Below, piece after piece: positions 30,190 through 41,608 of a DNA stretch of 64,000 nt. Under the pieces are notes generated by a model, which was not told the origin of the DNA, searched no databases, and was given only the letters and a program-made list of their open reading frames with translations. The stretch comes from Hydractinia symbiolongicarpus (Eukaryota; Cnidaria; Hydrozoa; Anthoathecata; Hydractiniidae). Both the position numbers and the translations under genes were made by a program. Position 1 is the first letter of the stretch, and every line of letters begins with the position of its first letter. The stretch is taken from contig NC_079883.1 in NCBI RefSeq assembly GCF_029227915.1, forward strand, positions 18,850,001 to 18,914,000, written 5' to 3'.

Positions 30190-31616
30190 AGTATTTTATT
30201 TTGAGGTTGAGAGTATTATATTCTGCTGTGAGTTTTTATTTGCAAGTTAGGAAAGACTGATATATATTTGACTTGCGTTTTTTAACATTAAACCAAAGCG
30301 AATTTGCTATCAGAAGTCTTCTTATAGTAACAGGAGAGAGAGAGAAAGAGTTAATAGCAAATGCCACTACACCTTCCGTAGCAGACTTGGACAGTCTTCG
30401 TAAAATTACCTCGGGTTTATAAGCAGTCTCTTAGGCGGCGGCTTGTTACCTGAGGCGGCTGTCCGCATACCACAAGGGCATGGCTAGCGATTATTAAATT
30501 AGCGTAAGTTTTGTTATCATGCAATTGTTTTATATGCGATTTTTATATTTTAACTTGTGGTGCAACTTTTTCGTTTCGGTTATTTGCGGACGTGTAAGTT
30601 TTTTTCACAACAGCTCAAGCGACGGCCTAAGAGACCGCCAGTTTGCCTATGGTGTGCGCCAGACTTTTTAAATTTTCGATACTGTTAAGAAAATCAACCG
30701 AAACGAACAAGGCCAAACCAATTTACTAATATCATATACAAATACTTTTAGCTAAAATTTTATTCGTCGAAGAAAAGGCTTCTTGACCAATGACTTCACC
30801 TATGATACTTTCAGCAACAGCAATGTCGATATTTTCAGCAGCCATTACTTTAATAAATAGTTTAATAGTTCAGGTATGCATGACGGAAAAGTAGTAGACA
30901 AGTCCAATAAAGTGTAGGTAGTAGTTTACGTGTCCCGGATCCATATCTCTTAATTTAACCGGGGCAATTTCGTGTAGACACATTATACACAACATTTTTC
31001 ACTATATACAAACAAGAGATATTTCAGTCTACATTAAAGCTAATTTTTTCTTTAAAAACGTGTGGTAAAAAGTACAATAATAATGCTATGAAGCATCTTC
31101 TAAAAACTTTAAATTGAATTCTAACTTTTAAACGAGTTCGTAAAACACGTGCTTATACAAATTACGAAAGTAGAGGGTGTAATAACAAGAAGATTCAAGT
31201 TTGCTAAAACAGAATCATGCATAGGATGTAGTAGAGATGACCAATGCCTTTACAGCTCATAAACAAAATATAAACTTTAGAAAGCAGTGCATCAAGCGTT
31301 ATATACACAAAATGAAATTAGCAAGAAAACACATTTTGTCTAATCAAGGTTGTATTTAAAGAAAATGTCAGCTTAGCCAAACTTAGTTTCATTAATTAAA
31401 ACTAGTTGTCAAAAATTAACTCAGTATTATAATCGTCGTCAAAATTAGGAAAGTACAGTATCGTGCGTGATAGCAGTGCTGCCTCTGGGATAACATGCAA
31501 CATCAATTTTAAGAACAATTAGTAAAGAAACAAAAGCAGAACATTAACATGTTTAATAATTTTAACGAAGAGTTATTCGTTTTAATGACTGGCATAAGTT
31601 CATGGAACAAATGTAT
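30190..31616. other. Non-coding
   Basis: AT-rich sequence downstream (on the minus strand) of the recombinase gene's last exon; includes its presumed 3' UTR. No gene is supported. Confidence 0.4.
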
Positions 31617-31993
31617 TCATAGTTGTTTTCTTTCGTAGTCCAAACGAGTACGAATTTGTACAAAAGTAAATTTGTTTAGTATATCCTCCCCTTCCAACGC
31701 CTTAGTGACAGCTTGTTTCGTTAAAGGACCATTAGCAATAATATCCGAGCACTTTTGACGTAGCAGTTGAACATCTTTATCGCAAAATAAACTTCTTCTC
31801 TTGCCCTAGTATAACAGAAAGAAAAAAAAATAAGTATTTTTAAATGATATTTTTTCCAAGAACATTCAGGGCAATACATTATACACATTGTACCTCTGAT
31901 AATCTTTGGAGAGCGTACCAAAAAATTAAACCTACTACTTACTCTGAATAAAGATTTTTGCTGTGGCACACTACTTGCCGTACTTACAGTTTC
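31617..31993 (-). CDS. Last two exons of the SET-recombinase gene: C-terminal SANT-like module
   Basis: Exon 31943-31993 (17 codons, TTTTCAG acceptor, GTAAGT donor) and exon 31617-31805 (63 codons including stop, TATACTAG acceptor) are both in phase 0. The second encodes KRRSLFCDKDVQLLRQ and ends with KFTFVQIRTRLDYERKQL. The paralogue at 56.8-57.05 kb encodes the same module (RKSLFPKHDLKLI, then YTFVQLRTRMNYERK), which supports the exon calls. They join the exon ending at 32322 through a GTAAGC donor. Without that splice the upstream frame would end at 32295 with a short serine tail, so alternative ends are possible. Confidence 0.6.
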
Positions 31994-32321
31994 CTGAAAA
32001 ATGTGAAAATGTCAATTAGTTTATCTCAGGTTAAAGCTAATTCTCAAGTTTATTTGCCTTCCATGTGAATAGCACAATATGCAATGTATGAGCGGTACTA
32101 AATGCGTTTTTTATACACCTCCCATAAGTTGCATTTACGGCTTACCAAAAAATATTTTCTCAGTTATAAAATTTTTCAGGATTAATCAGGAATCGCGATT
32201 AAATTCAGAAAAGATATGATCATTTAACATCAAAGTAAGGAAACGAGACCTTAAAAAAACTAGGATCTTATAAAAAGAATGAAAAACTGCAGATTTAAAC
32301 AGAAGAAGATCCGCTGCTTAC

Positions 32322-34350
32322 AGTAATTAAAGGTCGCTTAACAGGAGTATATCGCATTAAGCTACGGACTTTATCATAGATTTGCTTGATAGAGATATCA
32401 ACAGGTACATTCAGCATAGGTCTTTTATCTCTTACGTTAAGCATCGATATATCCCTGTTTTTAATTTCTTCTTTAAACATTTCCTGTATTGTTTGTACCT
32501 CCTCTATTCTCCATTGATTTCGTGGCGATGCATGCTCATTTATTTCCGCCATTTTTCGTGGAGGAGTAGATAAAATTGATTTCGTGGGTTCGTCTTCCAA
32601 GAAATGTTGCCTTATAACACGTCCCGCAGTAACTGCGGCTTGTTGTTTCTCGCGAAGGAAGTAATGTTTTTCGGCCGTTTTAAGGCTATGATCCATCAGA
32701 TCCGCAGCTTCTTGGTAATGTCCAGAGCTTGCATCTCTTAAACCCGTGCTTGTGCTTTTTCTGATGACATTACAACATAGATTTTTTGGTTGTTTCGCTG
32801 GATCAAGGATCCCGGACTTAACCCACAGACTATTGATTTGCTTACTTATTGAACCTGATGCCATTTGTTTTCCCGAGCAGGAAACGAAGACATTATCGAA
32901 CTCTAACGATAAATTAGCTTTGCGATTTGTAACAAAGAGTTTAAGATAAGCGTACTGTTCTTGATCCAAAGATATGATAGCGGGACCAGAAAATGTAAAC
33001 GTTTTATGTTTGCGAACTTTTATTAAGTACGTTGAATCGATTTCCACCGCTCGTTCGAACTCAGAGATTGTCAAATTTGCTGTTACACCGGATCTATGTC
33101 CATTACTAAAATGAATTAGAGCGAGTAAATGGTCACGAATCGCACAATACTCTGTATTTGAAAGCACCATATTTGCATTCTGAGTTAACTTAGTAAATAT
33201 CTCCTTTGCCAGTTGCGCGTTCTTGCTCTTAAGATATGTTTGAACTTGTTGCGGTGTCACTATCATTAAAAAATCTGTCTCTTGACGCTCCCAATAACGG
33301 TCTCTCGCGCCTTTATTGTAGTTTTTTCGCCAGGAGCGGAAAACAACTTTCATTTGTTGAATATTCTCAATTGTTATACCTGGGATAACAACATCCTCTA
33401 CAATCACGAAATTACAAAAGTCTTCTAGGGAATAGAGATACTTTTTAATAGAATCAGGCGCATGTTTTTTCTTAACACAATATCCCATTAAATATTTATT
33501 CCTCAATTTTTCTTTATTTAAGAGATCCGCTACGGATGTCGCGTCAATAATTTTATAAATTCTCCTGACATCGTTTACAACATTTATAGAAGACGTTCTA
33601 TCCCTCATGCCTCCGTCTGGGCCGCAAATAAAGCTAAGAAAGCGATCAAAGAAAAATTCAACTTCATCATTTGGCAAAACAATTTGCTCCGTTTCATCAT
33701 CGTTCGACGGTAAATACTCCGAATCACTTCCGCTATTAGTAGAAGCCACTTCACTCTTGCATGCTTCAGGCATCATCCTGTATATCTTTACCGCGGAAGC
33801 ATCAGTATTTTCAGGTTTGTAATTTTTCAACGGAGTTAAAGGATCTTGATCAGTAGCATATTGTTGAGGTGATGGATTCGTTACCGTACAAGTTTTTTCT
33901 TTTTTTTCAACGATCTGATTCTGGTCTGTTTTTGATTCTTCGAAATTACTTTTTAACATGAATTTTTGTTTGATTGACAATATTTGTTTACGGGGAGAAG
34001 CCAAAGCAACATCAGATTTTAATGGCTTCGAAAACTTTGATGCATTTTTGAGTAAACTGTAGTATTTTGTATCGCGTTTCATCTTGTGAAAATTTAAAAG
34101 GTGGTCGTCTAACCTTTTCACGACTTTGACACACTGTCCCAACGGACATATACGAAGGGTGTGATAGTCCTGCTTCGATGAACTTTCAGTAGCAGTATTC
34201 TTGATCTTTTTTTTTCGTAAAGAAAAATGGCTGACTACCGCCTTGGCAGACTCGGCCGTCCATTTGTGATCTTTTCCCTGAAGATGTCTCGGGAGATTAT
34301 ATACTGCCTTCTTACACACTGGACAGGTAAATTGTTGCCGTTTGTATTTA
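32322..34350 (-). CDS. Main recombinase exon: C2H2-like fingers, tyrosine recombinase, SANT-like domain
   Basis: A 2-kb exon, open throughout. Counting residues from the in-frame Met at 34319 (not the true start), it encodes a first finger (CPVC..H..H) spanning that Met, a second finger-like segment (CPLGQC..H..H, about residues 58-78), a disordered acidic linker, a core-binding-like helical domain (about 225-400), and a tyrosine recombinase catalytic domain. Catalytic positions are R409 (GHRSGVTANL), R520 (VIRKS; the usual His three residues before is Asn), H544 (DHSLKTAEKHY) and nucleophile Y553. The R-H and H-Y spacings of 24 and 9 are canonical. A SANT-like region follows (WRIEEVQTIQEMF...KQIYDKVR). 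Best matches by design are Crypton-type recombinases or host genes derived from them. The acceptor TTATTATAG lies at 34351. Confidence 0.8.
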
Positions 34351-34436
34351 CTATAATAAAAATGAGATACTTGTAGGTAAGTCTTAATTTTCGACTCTTT
34401 TATTACTCGTAAAATATGTTCATTCTGTAGAAACTT

Positions 34437-37400
34437 ACTATTTTTTTACAGTTTCGCTCCTGAAGTCAAAACCATGTGTTTCTAAACATAATTTTGATAA
34501 AAAATGTAATTTGTGTAAAAACAACATGTGAAAAGTAAGACAGGTTTAACCAAATCCAAAGAATTGTTAATACCTTTGAAGGGTTCGACGCCTGTCACGG
34601 TAACATCACATTGTGGAGCATCTTTAAGAAGAGTTTCTAAACATAATTTTGATAAAAAATGTAATTTGTGTAAAAAGAACATGTGAAAAGTAAGACAGGT
34701 TTAACCAAATCCAAAGAATTGTTAATACCTTTGAAGGGTTCGACGCCTGTCACGGTAACATCACATTGTGGAGCATCTTTAAGAGGAGTTTCTAAACATA
34801 ATTTTGATAAAAAATGTAATTTGTGTAAAAAGAACATGTGAAAAGTAAGACAATTTCAACCAAATTCAAAGAATTGTTAATACCTTTGAAGGGTTCGAAG
34901 CCTGTCACGGTAACATCACATTGTGGAGCATCTTTAAGAGGAGTTTCGAAACATAATTTTGATAAAAAATGTAATTTGTGTAAAAAGAACATGTGAAAAG
35001 TAAGACAATTTCAACCAAATTCAAAGAATTGTTAATACCTTTGAAGGGTTCGACGCCTGTCACGGTAACATCACATTGTGGAGCATCTTTAAGAGGAGTT
35101 TCTAAACATAATTTTGATAAAAAATGTAATTTGTGTAAAAACAACATGTGAAAAGTAAGACAGGTTTAACCAAATCCAAAGAATTGTTAATACCTTTGAA
35201 GGGTTCGACGCCTGTCACGGTAACATCACATTGTGGAGCATCTTTAAGAAGAGTTTCTAAACATAATTTTGATAAAAAATGTAATTTGTGTAAAAAGAAC
35301 ATGTGAAAAGTAAGACAATTTCAACCAAATTCAAAGAATTGTTAATACCTTTGAAGGGTTCGACGCCTGTCACGGTAACATCACATTGTGGAGCATCTTT
35401 AAGAGGAGTTTCTAAACATAATTTTGATAAAAAATGTAATTTGTGTAAAAACAACATGTGAAAAGTAAGACAGGTTTAACCAAATCCAAAGAATTGTTAA
35501 TACCTTTGAAGGGTTCGACGCCTGTCACGGTAACATCACATTGTGGAGCATCTTTAAGAAGAGTTTCTAAACATAATTTTGATAAAAAATGTAATTTGTG
35601 TAAAAAGAACATGTGAAAAGTAAGACAGGTTTAACCAAATCCAAAGAATTGTTAATACCTTTGAAGGGTTCGACGCCTGTCACGGTAACATCACATTGTG
35701 GAGCATCTTTAAGAGGAGTTTCTAAACATAATTTTGATAAAAAATGTAATTTGTGTAAAAAGAACATGTGAAAAGTAAGACAATTTCAACCAAATTCAAA
35801 GAATTGTTAATACCTTTGAAGGGTTCGAAGCCTGTCACGGTAACATCACATTGTGGAGCATCTTTAAGAGGAGTTTCGAAACATAATTTTGATAAAAAAT
35901 GTAATTTGTGTAAAAAGAACATGTGAAAAGTAAGGCAATTTCAACCAAATTCAAAGAATTGTTAATACCTTTGAAGGGTTCGACGCCTGTCACGGTAACA
36001 TCACATTGTGGAGCATCTTTAAGAGGAGTTTCTAAACATAATTTTGATAAAAAATGTAATTTGTGTAAAAACAACATGTGAAAAGTAAGACAAGTTCAAC
36101 CAAATTCAAAGAATTGTTAATACCTTTGAAAGGTTCGACGCTTGTCACGGTAACATCACATTGTGGAGCATCTTTAAGAGGAGTTTCTAAACATAATTTT
36201 GATAAAAAATGTAATTTGTGTAAAAAGAACATGTGAAAAGTAAGACAATTTCAACCAAATTCAAAGAATTGTTAATACCTTTGAAGGGTTCGACGCCTGT
36301 CACGGTAACATCACATTGTGGAGCATCTTTAAGAAGAGTTTCTAAACATAATTTTGATAAAAAATGTAATTTGTGTAAAAAGAACATGTGAAAAGTAAGA
36401 CAATTTCAACCAAATTCAAAGAATTGTTAATACCTTTGAAGGGTTCGACGCCTGTCACGGTAACATCACATTGTGGAGCATCTTTAAGAGGAGTTTCTAA
36501 ACATAATTTTGATAAAAAATGTAATTTGTGTAAAAACAACATGTGAAAAGTAAGACAATTTCAACCAAATTCAAAGAATTGGTAATACCTTTGAAGGGTT
36601 CGACCCCTGTCACGGTAACATCACATTGTGGAGCATCTTTAAGAGGAGTTTCTAAACATAATTTTGACAAAAAATGTAATTTGTGTAAAACAACATGTGA
36701 AAAGTAAGACAAGTTCAACCAAATTCAAAGAATTGTTAATACCTTTGAAGGGTTCGACGCCTGTCACGGTAACATCACATTGTGGAGCATCTTTAAGAGG
36801 AGTTTCTAAACATAATTTTGATAAAAAATGTAATTTGTGTAAAAACAACATGTGAAAAGTAAGACAATTTCAACCAAATCCAAAGAATTGTTAATACCTT
36901 TGAAGGGTTCGACACCTGTCACGGTAACATCACATTGTGGAGCATCTTTAAGAGGAGTTTCTAAACATAATTTTGATAAAAAATGTAATTTGTGTAAAAA
37001 CAACATGTGAAAAGTAAGACAATTTCAACCAAATTCAAAGAATTGTTAATACCTTTGAAGGGTTCGACCCCTGTCACGGTAACATCACATTGTGGAGCAT
37101 CTTTAAGAGGAGTTTCTAAACATAATTTTGATAAAAAATGTAATTTGTGTAAAAACAACATGTGAAAAGTAAGACAATTTCAACCAAATTCAAAGAATTG
37201 GTAATACCTTTGAAGGGTTCGACCCCTGTCACGGTAACATCACATTGTGGAGCATCTTTAAGAGGAGTTTCTAAACATAATTTTGATAAAAAATGTAATT
37301 TGTGTAAAAACAACATGTGAAAAGTAAGACAATTTCAACCAAATTCAAAGAATTGGTAATACCTTTGAAGGGTTCGACCCCTGTCACGGTAACATCACAT

Positions 37401-37960
37401 TGTGGAGCATCTTTAAGAGGAGTTTCTAAACAGAATTTTGACAAAAAATGTAATTTGTGTAAAACAACATGTGAAAAGTAAGACAAGTTCAACCAAATTC
37501 AAAGAATTGTTAATACCTTTGAAGGGTTCGACGCCTGTCACGGTAGCATCACATTGTCGAGCATCTTTAAGAGGAGTTTCTAAACATAATGTTGATAAAA
37601 ATGTAATTTGTGTAAAAACAACATGTGAAAAGTAAGACAAGTTCAACCAAATTCAAAGAATTGTTAATACCTTTGAAAGGTTCGACGCCTGTCACGGTAG
37701 CATCACATTGTCGAGCATCTTTAAGAGGAGTTTCTAAACATAATGTTGATAAAAATGTAATTTGTGTAAAAACAACATGTGAAAAGTAAGACAAGTTCAA
37801 CCAAATTCAAAGAATTGTTAATACCTTTGAAAGGTTCGACGCCTGTCACGGTAGCATCACATTGTGGAGCATCGTTAAGAGGAGTTTCTAAACATAATTT
37901 TTTTAAAAATGTATCTGACAGATCACAGAACTCCATGTGCAATGCAAAACAACTTTAATT
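34437..37960. repeat. 155-bp satellite array, about 22 near-identical units
   Basis: Units differ by few substitutions, including paired higher-order variants (for example the GTTTAACC versus TTTCAACC forms alternate in blocks), indicating recent homogenisation and block duplication. This is the DNA-level description of the exon array entry. Confidence 0.9.
34439..34481 (-). CDS. 43-nt linker exon between the exon array and the recombinase exon
   Basis: It uses the same acceptor as the satellite units (TATGTTTAG) but its body is unique, encoding THGFDFRSETVKK, and it ends at a consensus GTAAGT donor. It enters in the phase of the array exons and leaves in phase 2, which is exactly the phase needed by the recombinase exon at 34350. 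It therefore links the array to the recombinase in one reading frame. Confidence 0.55.
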
Positions 37961-38045
37961 ATATGCAAAGAATTGTTAATACCTTCCAAAGGTTCGATCC
38001 CTTCGGAGGTAACCTCAAATTGTCGACCATCGTTAAGAGGACTTT
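34574..38045 (-). CDS. Array of 23 tandem 63-nt exons, one per 155-bp satellite unit
   Basis: The satellite unit is 155 bp (four units are 154). Each contains, on the minus strand, an acceptor ATGTTTAG, a 63-nt interval without stops, and a donor GTATTA. The interval encodes 21 residues, starting ETPLKDAPQC and ending VEPFK when spliced to the next. Exon positions are 34574-34636, then every 155 bp to 36589-36651, then 36743, 36898, 37053, 37208, 37363, 37517, 37671 and 37825 (starts). A diverged 23rd copy (37983-38045, ESPLNDGRQFEV...) at the 5' end looks like the founder. Exons are symmetric (phase 1-1), so any number can be included or skipped. Including all would add 483 residues. Antisense frames of 66 residues per unit are by-products. 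Confidence 0.6.
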
Positions 38046-38163
38046 CTACATATATCAGGATATCAAATTTTATGCAAGTGCTTTTCTAAGTTCTGGGAAT
38101 ATGACGAGAAAATAGAAAAAATCTGATTAGATAATTTTGCAGTAATTACGTAATTTTATGTAC

Positions 38164-38339
38164 CTTTGTTTTCTTTTTTGGTTTCGTCGCTCGTGTTTCC
38201 AATGTCCAATTTCAATTCGTTTTTTAATTGTTCACAACCAAAGGAAATCTAAAAAAAGCATTCTAGAGAAATCTGAATACAAATGTTGGATAGTAAAAAC
38301 AAAAACAATTTTTAACATACCCTGCATCTTTTCAGAATC
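38164..38339 (-). CDS. Two exons leading into the exon array
   Basis: Exon 38164-38248 (85 nt, TTTTTTTAG acceptor, GTACAT donor) encodes SFGCEQLKNELKLDIGNTSD and a lysine-rich end; it starts in phase 0 and leaves in phase 1, as the array needs. Exon 38321-38339 (19 nt, TTTATAG acceptor, GTATGT donor) must be entered in phase 2 to leave in phase 0, and the preceding DBF4-like exon ends in phase 2. Small exons are easily miscalled, so this link is weaker than the others. Confidence 0.4.
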
Positions 38340-41300
38340 CTATAAAGGAAACAATGTTTTCTTGTTATTTTGTTTTACATATCACCACAGTTCAAATAAA
38401 AAACTTAGTGCTTGAGTTGCCTAAATATCCTTATAATTGATATTTCCCTTTTGTTAATGCAAAATTTTACATTCTAGCGAAAAAAATAATAATTTAAATG
38501 AAATTTGTTAAAAATACTGCTGTTCAAAACGATTAAGGAATCTAAAATGAACTTAAGAAGACCACTTCGGAAGTAAGGAATCTGAGGCAGTAGTATGTAA
38601 ACTAGTTTGTTAGAGACAATAACTTGGATACACATAATAATGAAAAGCAACAAAAAGGAATAAAAATGGTAAGTAATTAAAATGGTAGGCTACTTATATT
38701 CACAATGTAGGTATATATCTATAACCAAATGCATTAGTTCTACTACTACAGCGCATGTTAAGTCACACCAGGATCTTTATTTATATGCCAAGAAACTTAC
38801 TCGTTTTTTTATGTGAGTAATACGAGGCTCAGAAACGAAAAAAGTTAAGAAACGTTTAAGAAACATGGGTGGGCTGAAAACGGAAAATCCAGCAAAAAAC
38901 GGAAAAACAAGAACAAAAATTTAGGAACAGGAAACAATACATAGTCCGGATAAAGTGGCAATGTCATCGAAACAAGTCTATTGGGTGCTTTTGAAATTTT
39001 ACATTTACGCAAACTTTTGACGCAACACAATGTTTATCGCAATGACTTCTTTCCTATGCAATGCAATACGGAGTGGCAGCGAACGTGTATGTAGAACCTT
39101 TCGAACGAGACTTGAGCCTGCCTACTAAAAGCCTGCTACTGATTCCTGCACAATCACGATAACACAGCAAAGAAACTTGCGGAATAGCAATAACCAGTAT
39201 GCTTTCAGTGAGAGTGAATTAGCGTTGAATATAATTTTATTGGTACCATATTTACTGTATTTAGCCTGGATTCAATATTATAGAAGAAACATCTAGGGAG
39301 TATTTTGTTTATAAGGGAAAAGATTATTTTATGTAGGCCAATGTCAGTGTTGACATGGTTGTTACAAATTAAGAGCCATGTTAATAAATACTACCAATTT
39401 TAAGTTATATTTATCGATCACTTAATAATGAGAAAAATTCCATTGGGAAAAGTGTTGCTTGCAAGAAAAACCTAACCTTATAAAAACTAAAAATTTCACG
39501 TATTGATTGTCCTTTAATTGTGCGTGAAAAAGAATTCGTGTTGCGAACATATGCCATTTGTCCATGAACTACGTACTATCATTTCTAACAAAAAATCGCT
39601 CATCGTACGTTTCTACCTAAAAACGCCTTGAGAATTCACAAGTGATGTTGGAATTAATTCACATCATCACTCGCAGATTTCCAATGCCAAATTCCAGGAT
39701 GGAAAACATATTTGACTATTTTTGTTAAAGAAGGAGAAAGGGTTCTGAGCTTGCGGGTAAACTTGAGGAAGCGTGACAAATAGACAGAGTTTGATATGAC
39801 CAACCTGGCCAATGAAATAATTAGCTAACCGCCTAAAAGAAAACTGAAAAAAAATAGTTTCAAAGTTTAAATGTTTAGCTGCTTCTTTGATCAAACTATC
39901 AAAGTCGATATCCTTTCGTGCAATATCTACTAGGAATCATAGAAAGTTTTTCATACACTAATACAATTATTGCAACAACAACACCACCAAACGTAGATTT
40001 TCTAAATAAATTATTTACTAAGGAATCACCTTTACGTCTACATAACGTCTATAAAAGATAGGTGTAAATTCTGTAGGACAACTTTTCAAAATACTTGCTA
40101 ACGTAGGCCCTAAGGGGGAGCTTATAGCTACACCATCAATTTGTTTTTAAACTTTGTTAAAATGCTAGCAGGCTAAGGTAAATTGTTCTGGCTACGAGGT
40201 AGTATTTTAGACACAAATGTGCGAGATCATAAAACATCGTTGCTCCTCACTCAAATTTTCTGACATGCGTGACAAGCTTGTCTTTGTAAAGAGCCAAAAA
40301 TATATAATAAAATATACTCTTTTTTCCAATAAGAAGAAATATGAATTACAATTAAAATGCTATGTTTTGTAAATCGAAAAACATTTATAGCATAACCTAA
40401 CAATAAATTGAATGTTCTATAATACTTTTAATGAATTTCAAGCCATGAATTGATCAAGTCAATAACTTGTGTAAATTTATTTTCCTCTTATTGCGAATGT
40501 TTGATGCATGTTTGTTGCAAGTGTTCAATAAATATCGTGGATGGAAGAACAGATAAATTTTGGCAGCTCTGAACCAGAAGTTCCTATTCCATATATAGTG
40601 TTCTGACTCCCTACACTTTCGCTAGTGAATCATCTTTGCAATTAAGCCAGCACCTAAAATCGATGAAGATTATAATACGGATTATCAATTTATTGTCATA
40701 TAATACTACTACTTTGAGTTTTTAACACCTTTAAACTGTACTAAATAATAACAATAAGTTGTAATTCGTATTGCAACTACTGTTTAAACTGTGTAGCTGG
40801 TTTACTAACTAGGTAACTTAAAGACTAAAAATACTTACAATTAGATTTATCACTGTAGACGCTTCTATTTAAAACCAGCTTACTCAAAAGTTAACGTCCT
40901 ATTACTAACTAGCATCCTAGATTTTCTTTTTACTCAACTTGATATAGTGAATTTGCACGCGAATCTGAATGCTAGTCCAACGATGAGATCATCTCGTCGT
41001 TAGCAGATTAACTGGAGTTTGGACCAATCTTCTTTCATACACAGCACCAGAAATTTTTATTAAAAACAGATAGGTACTTGACATGATGCTGATGCAAAAA
41101 AAGCGAATGTAACAAATCATAACTCTAATTAGGACATATCGCTTTTGCCTAGGAACTACGAAACGACGGATATCACTTAGAAATCAAAGTAAAAAAACCG
41201 ACGCCCAAAAACTATGAAGCAAAAATATTAGCGTGAGATGAAAAAATATTAGCGTTTTTTCACATATATTCGGAAATGCACGCAAAAAAATGATAGCTAA

Positions 41301-41608
41301 TTATTCCAAATAATTCTTCAGGACATTCTCCAAATGTCCTGAAGATTTATTTTTCTTTATCAAAACTTAATAGTTAAAATAAAAAGACTATTATATATTA
41401 TGACTGAGAAAGAATAAAACATATCTGCTTCTAATACTTTTCTTCGTAAGATTTGTTCTAAATTACTGACATTCACTTCTGTTAATGTGTCATACTATTA
41501 TCACTTTGATGAACTAATACAACATACTAAATGTGTAGTTTCATGTAACTACTTATAATATAACATACCTCTCTAAAATCACATTTCCTATTATTTCTAA
41601 GTACATAC
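38340..41608. other. Large presumed intron, no clear exon
   Basis: AT-rich. A possible exon-like stretch on the minus strand at about 39840-39925 (DIDFDSLIKEAAKHLN) resembles the end of the DBF4-like exon at 41609 but lacks a convincing donor. Confidence 0.4.

Noticed and set aside
34482-37942. Repeated 66-80-residue minus-strand frames, one per 155-bp unit
   Set aside because: They run through splice signals and restart each unit because 155 is not a multiple of three. Only the 63-nt interval between acceptor and donor is supported as coding.
39840-39925. Extra DBF4-like exon (DIDFDSLIKEAAKHLN)
   Set aside because: Weak similarity, no convincing donor, and the entry phase does not fit the preceding exon.
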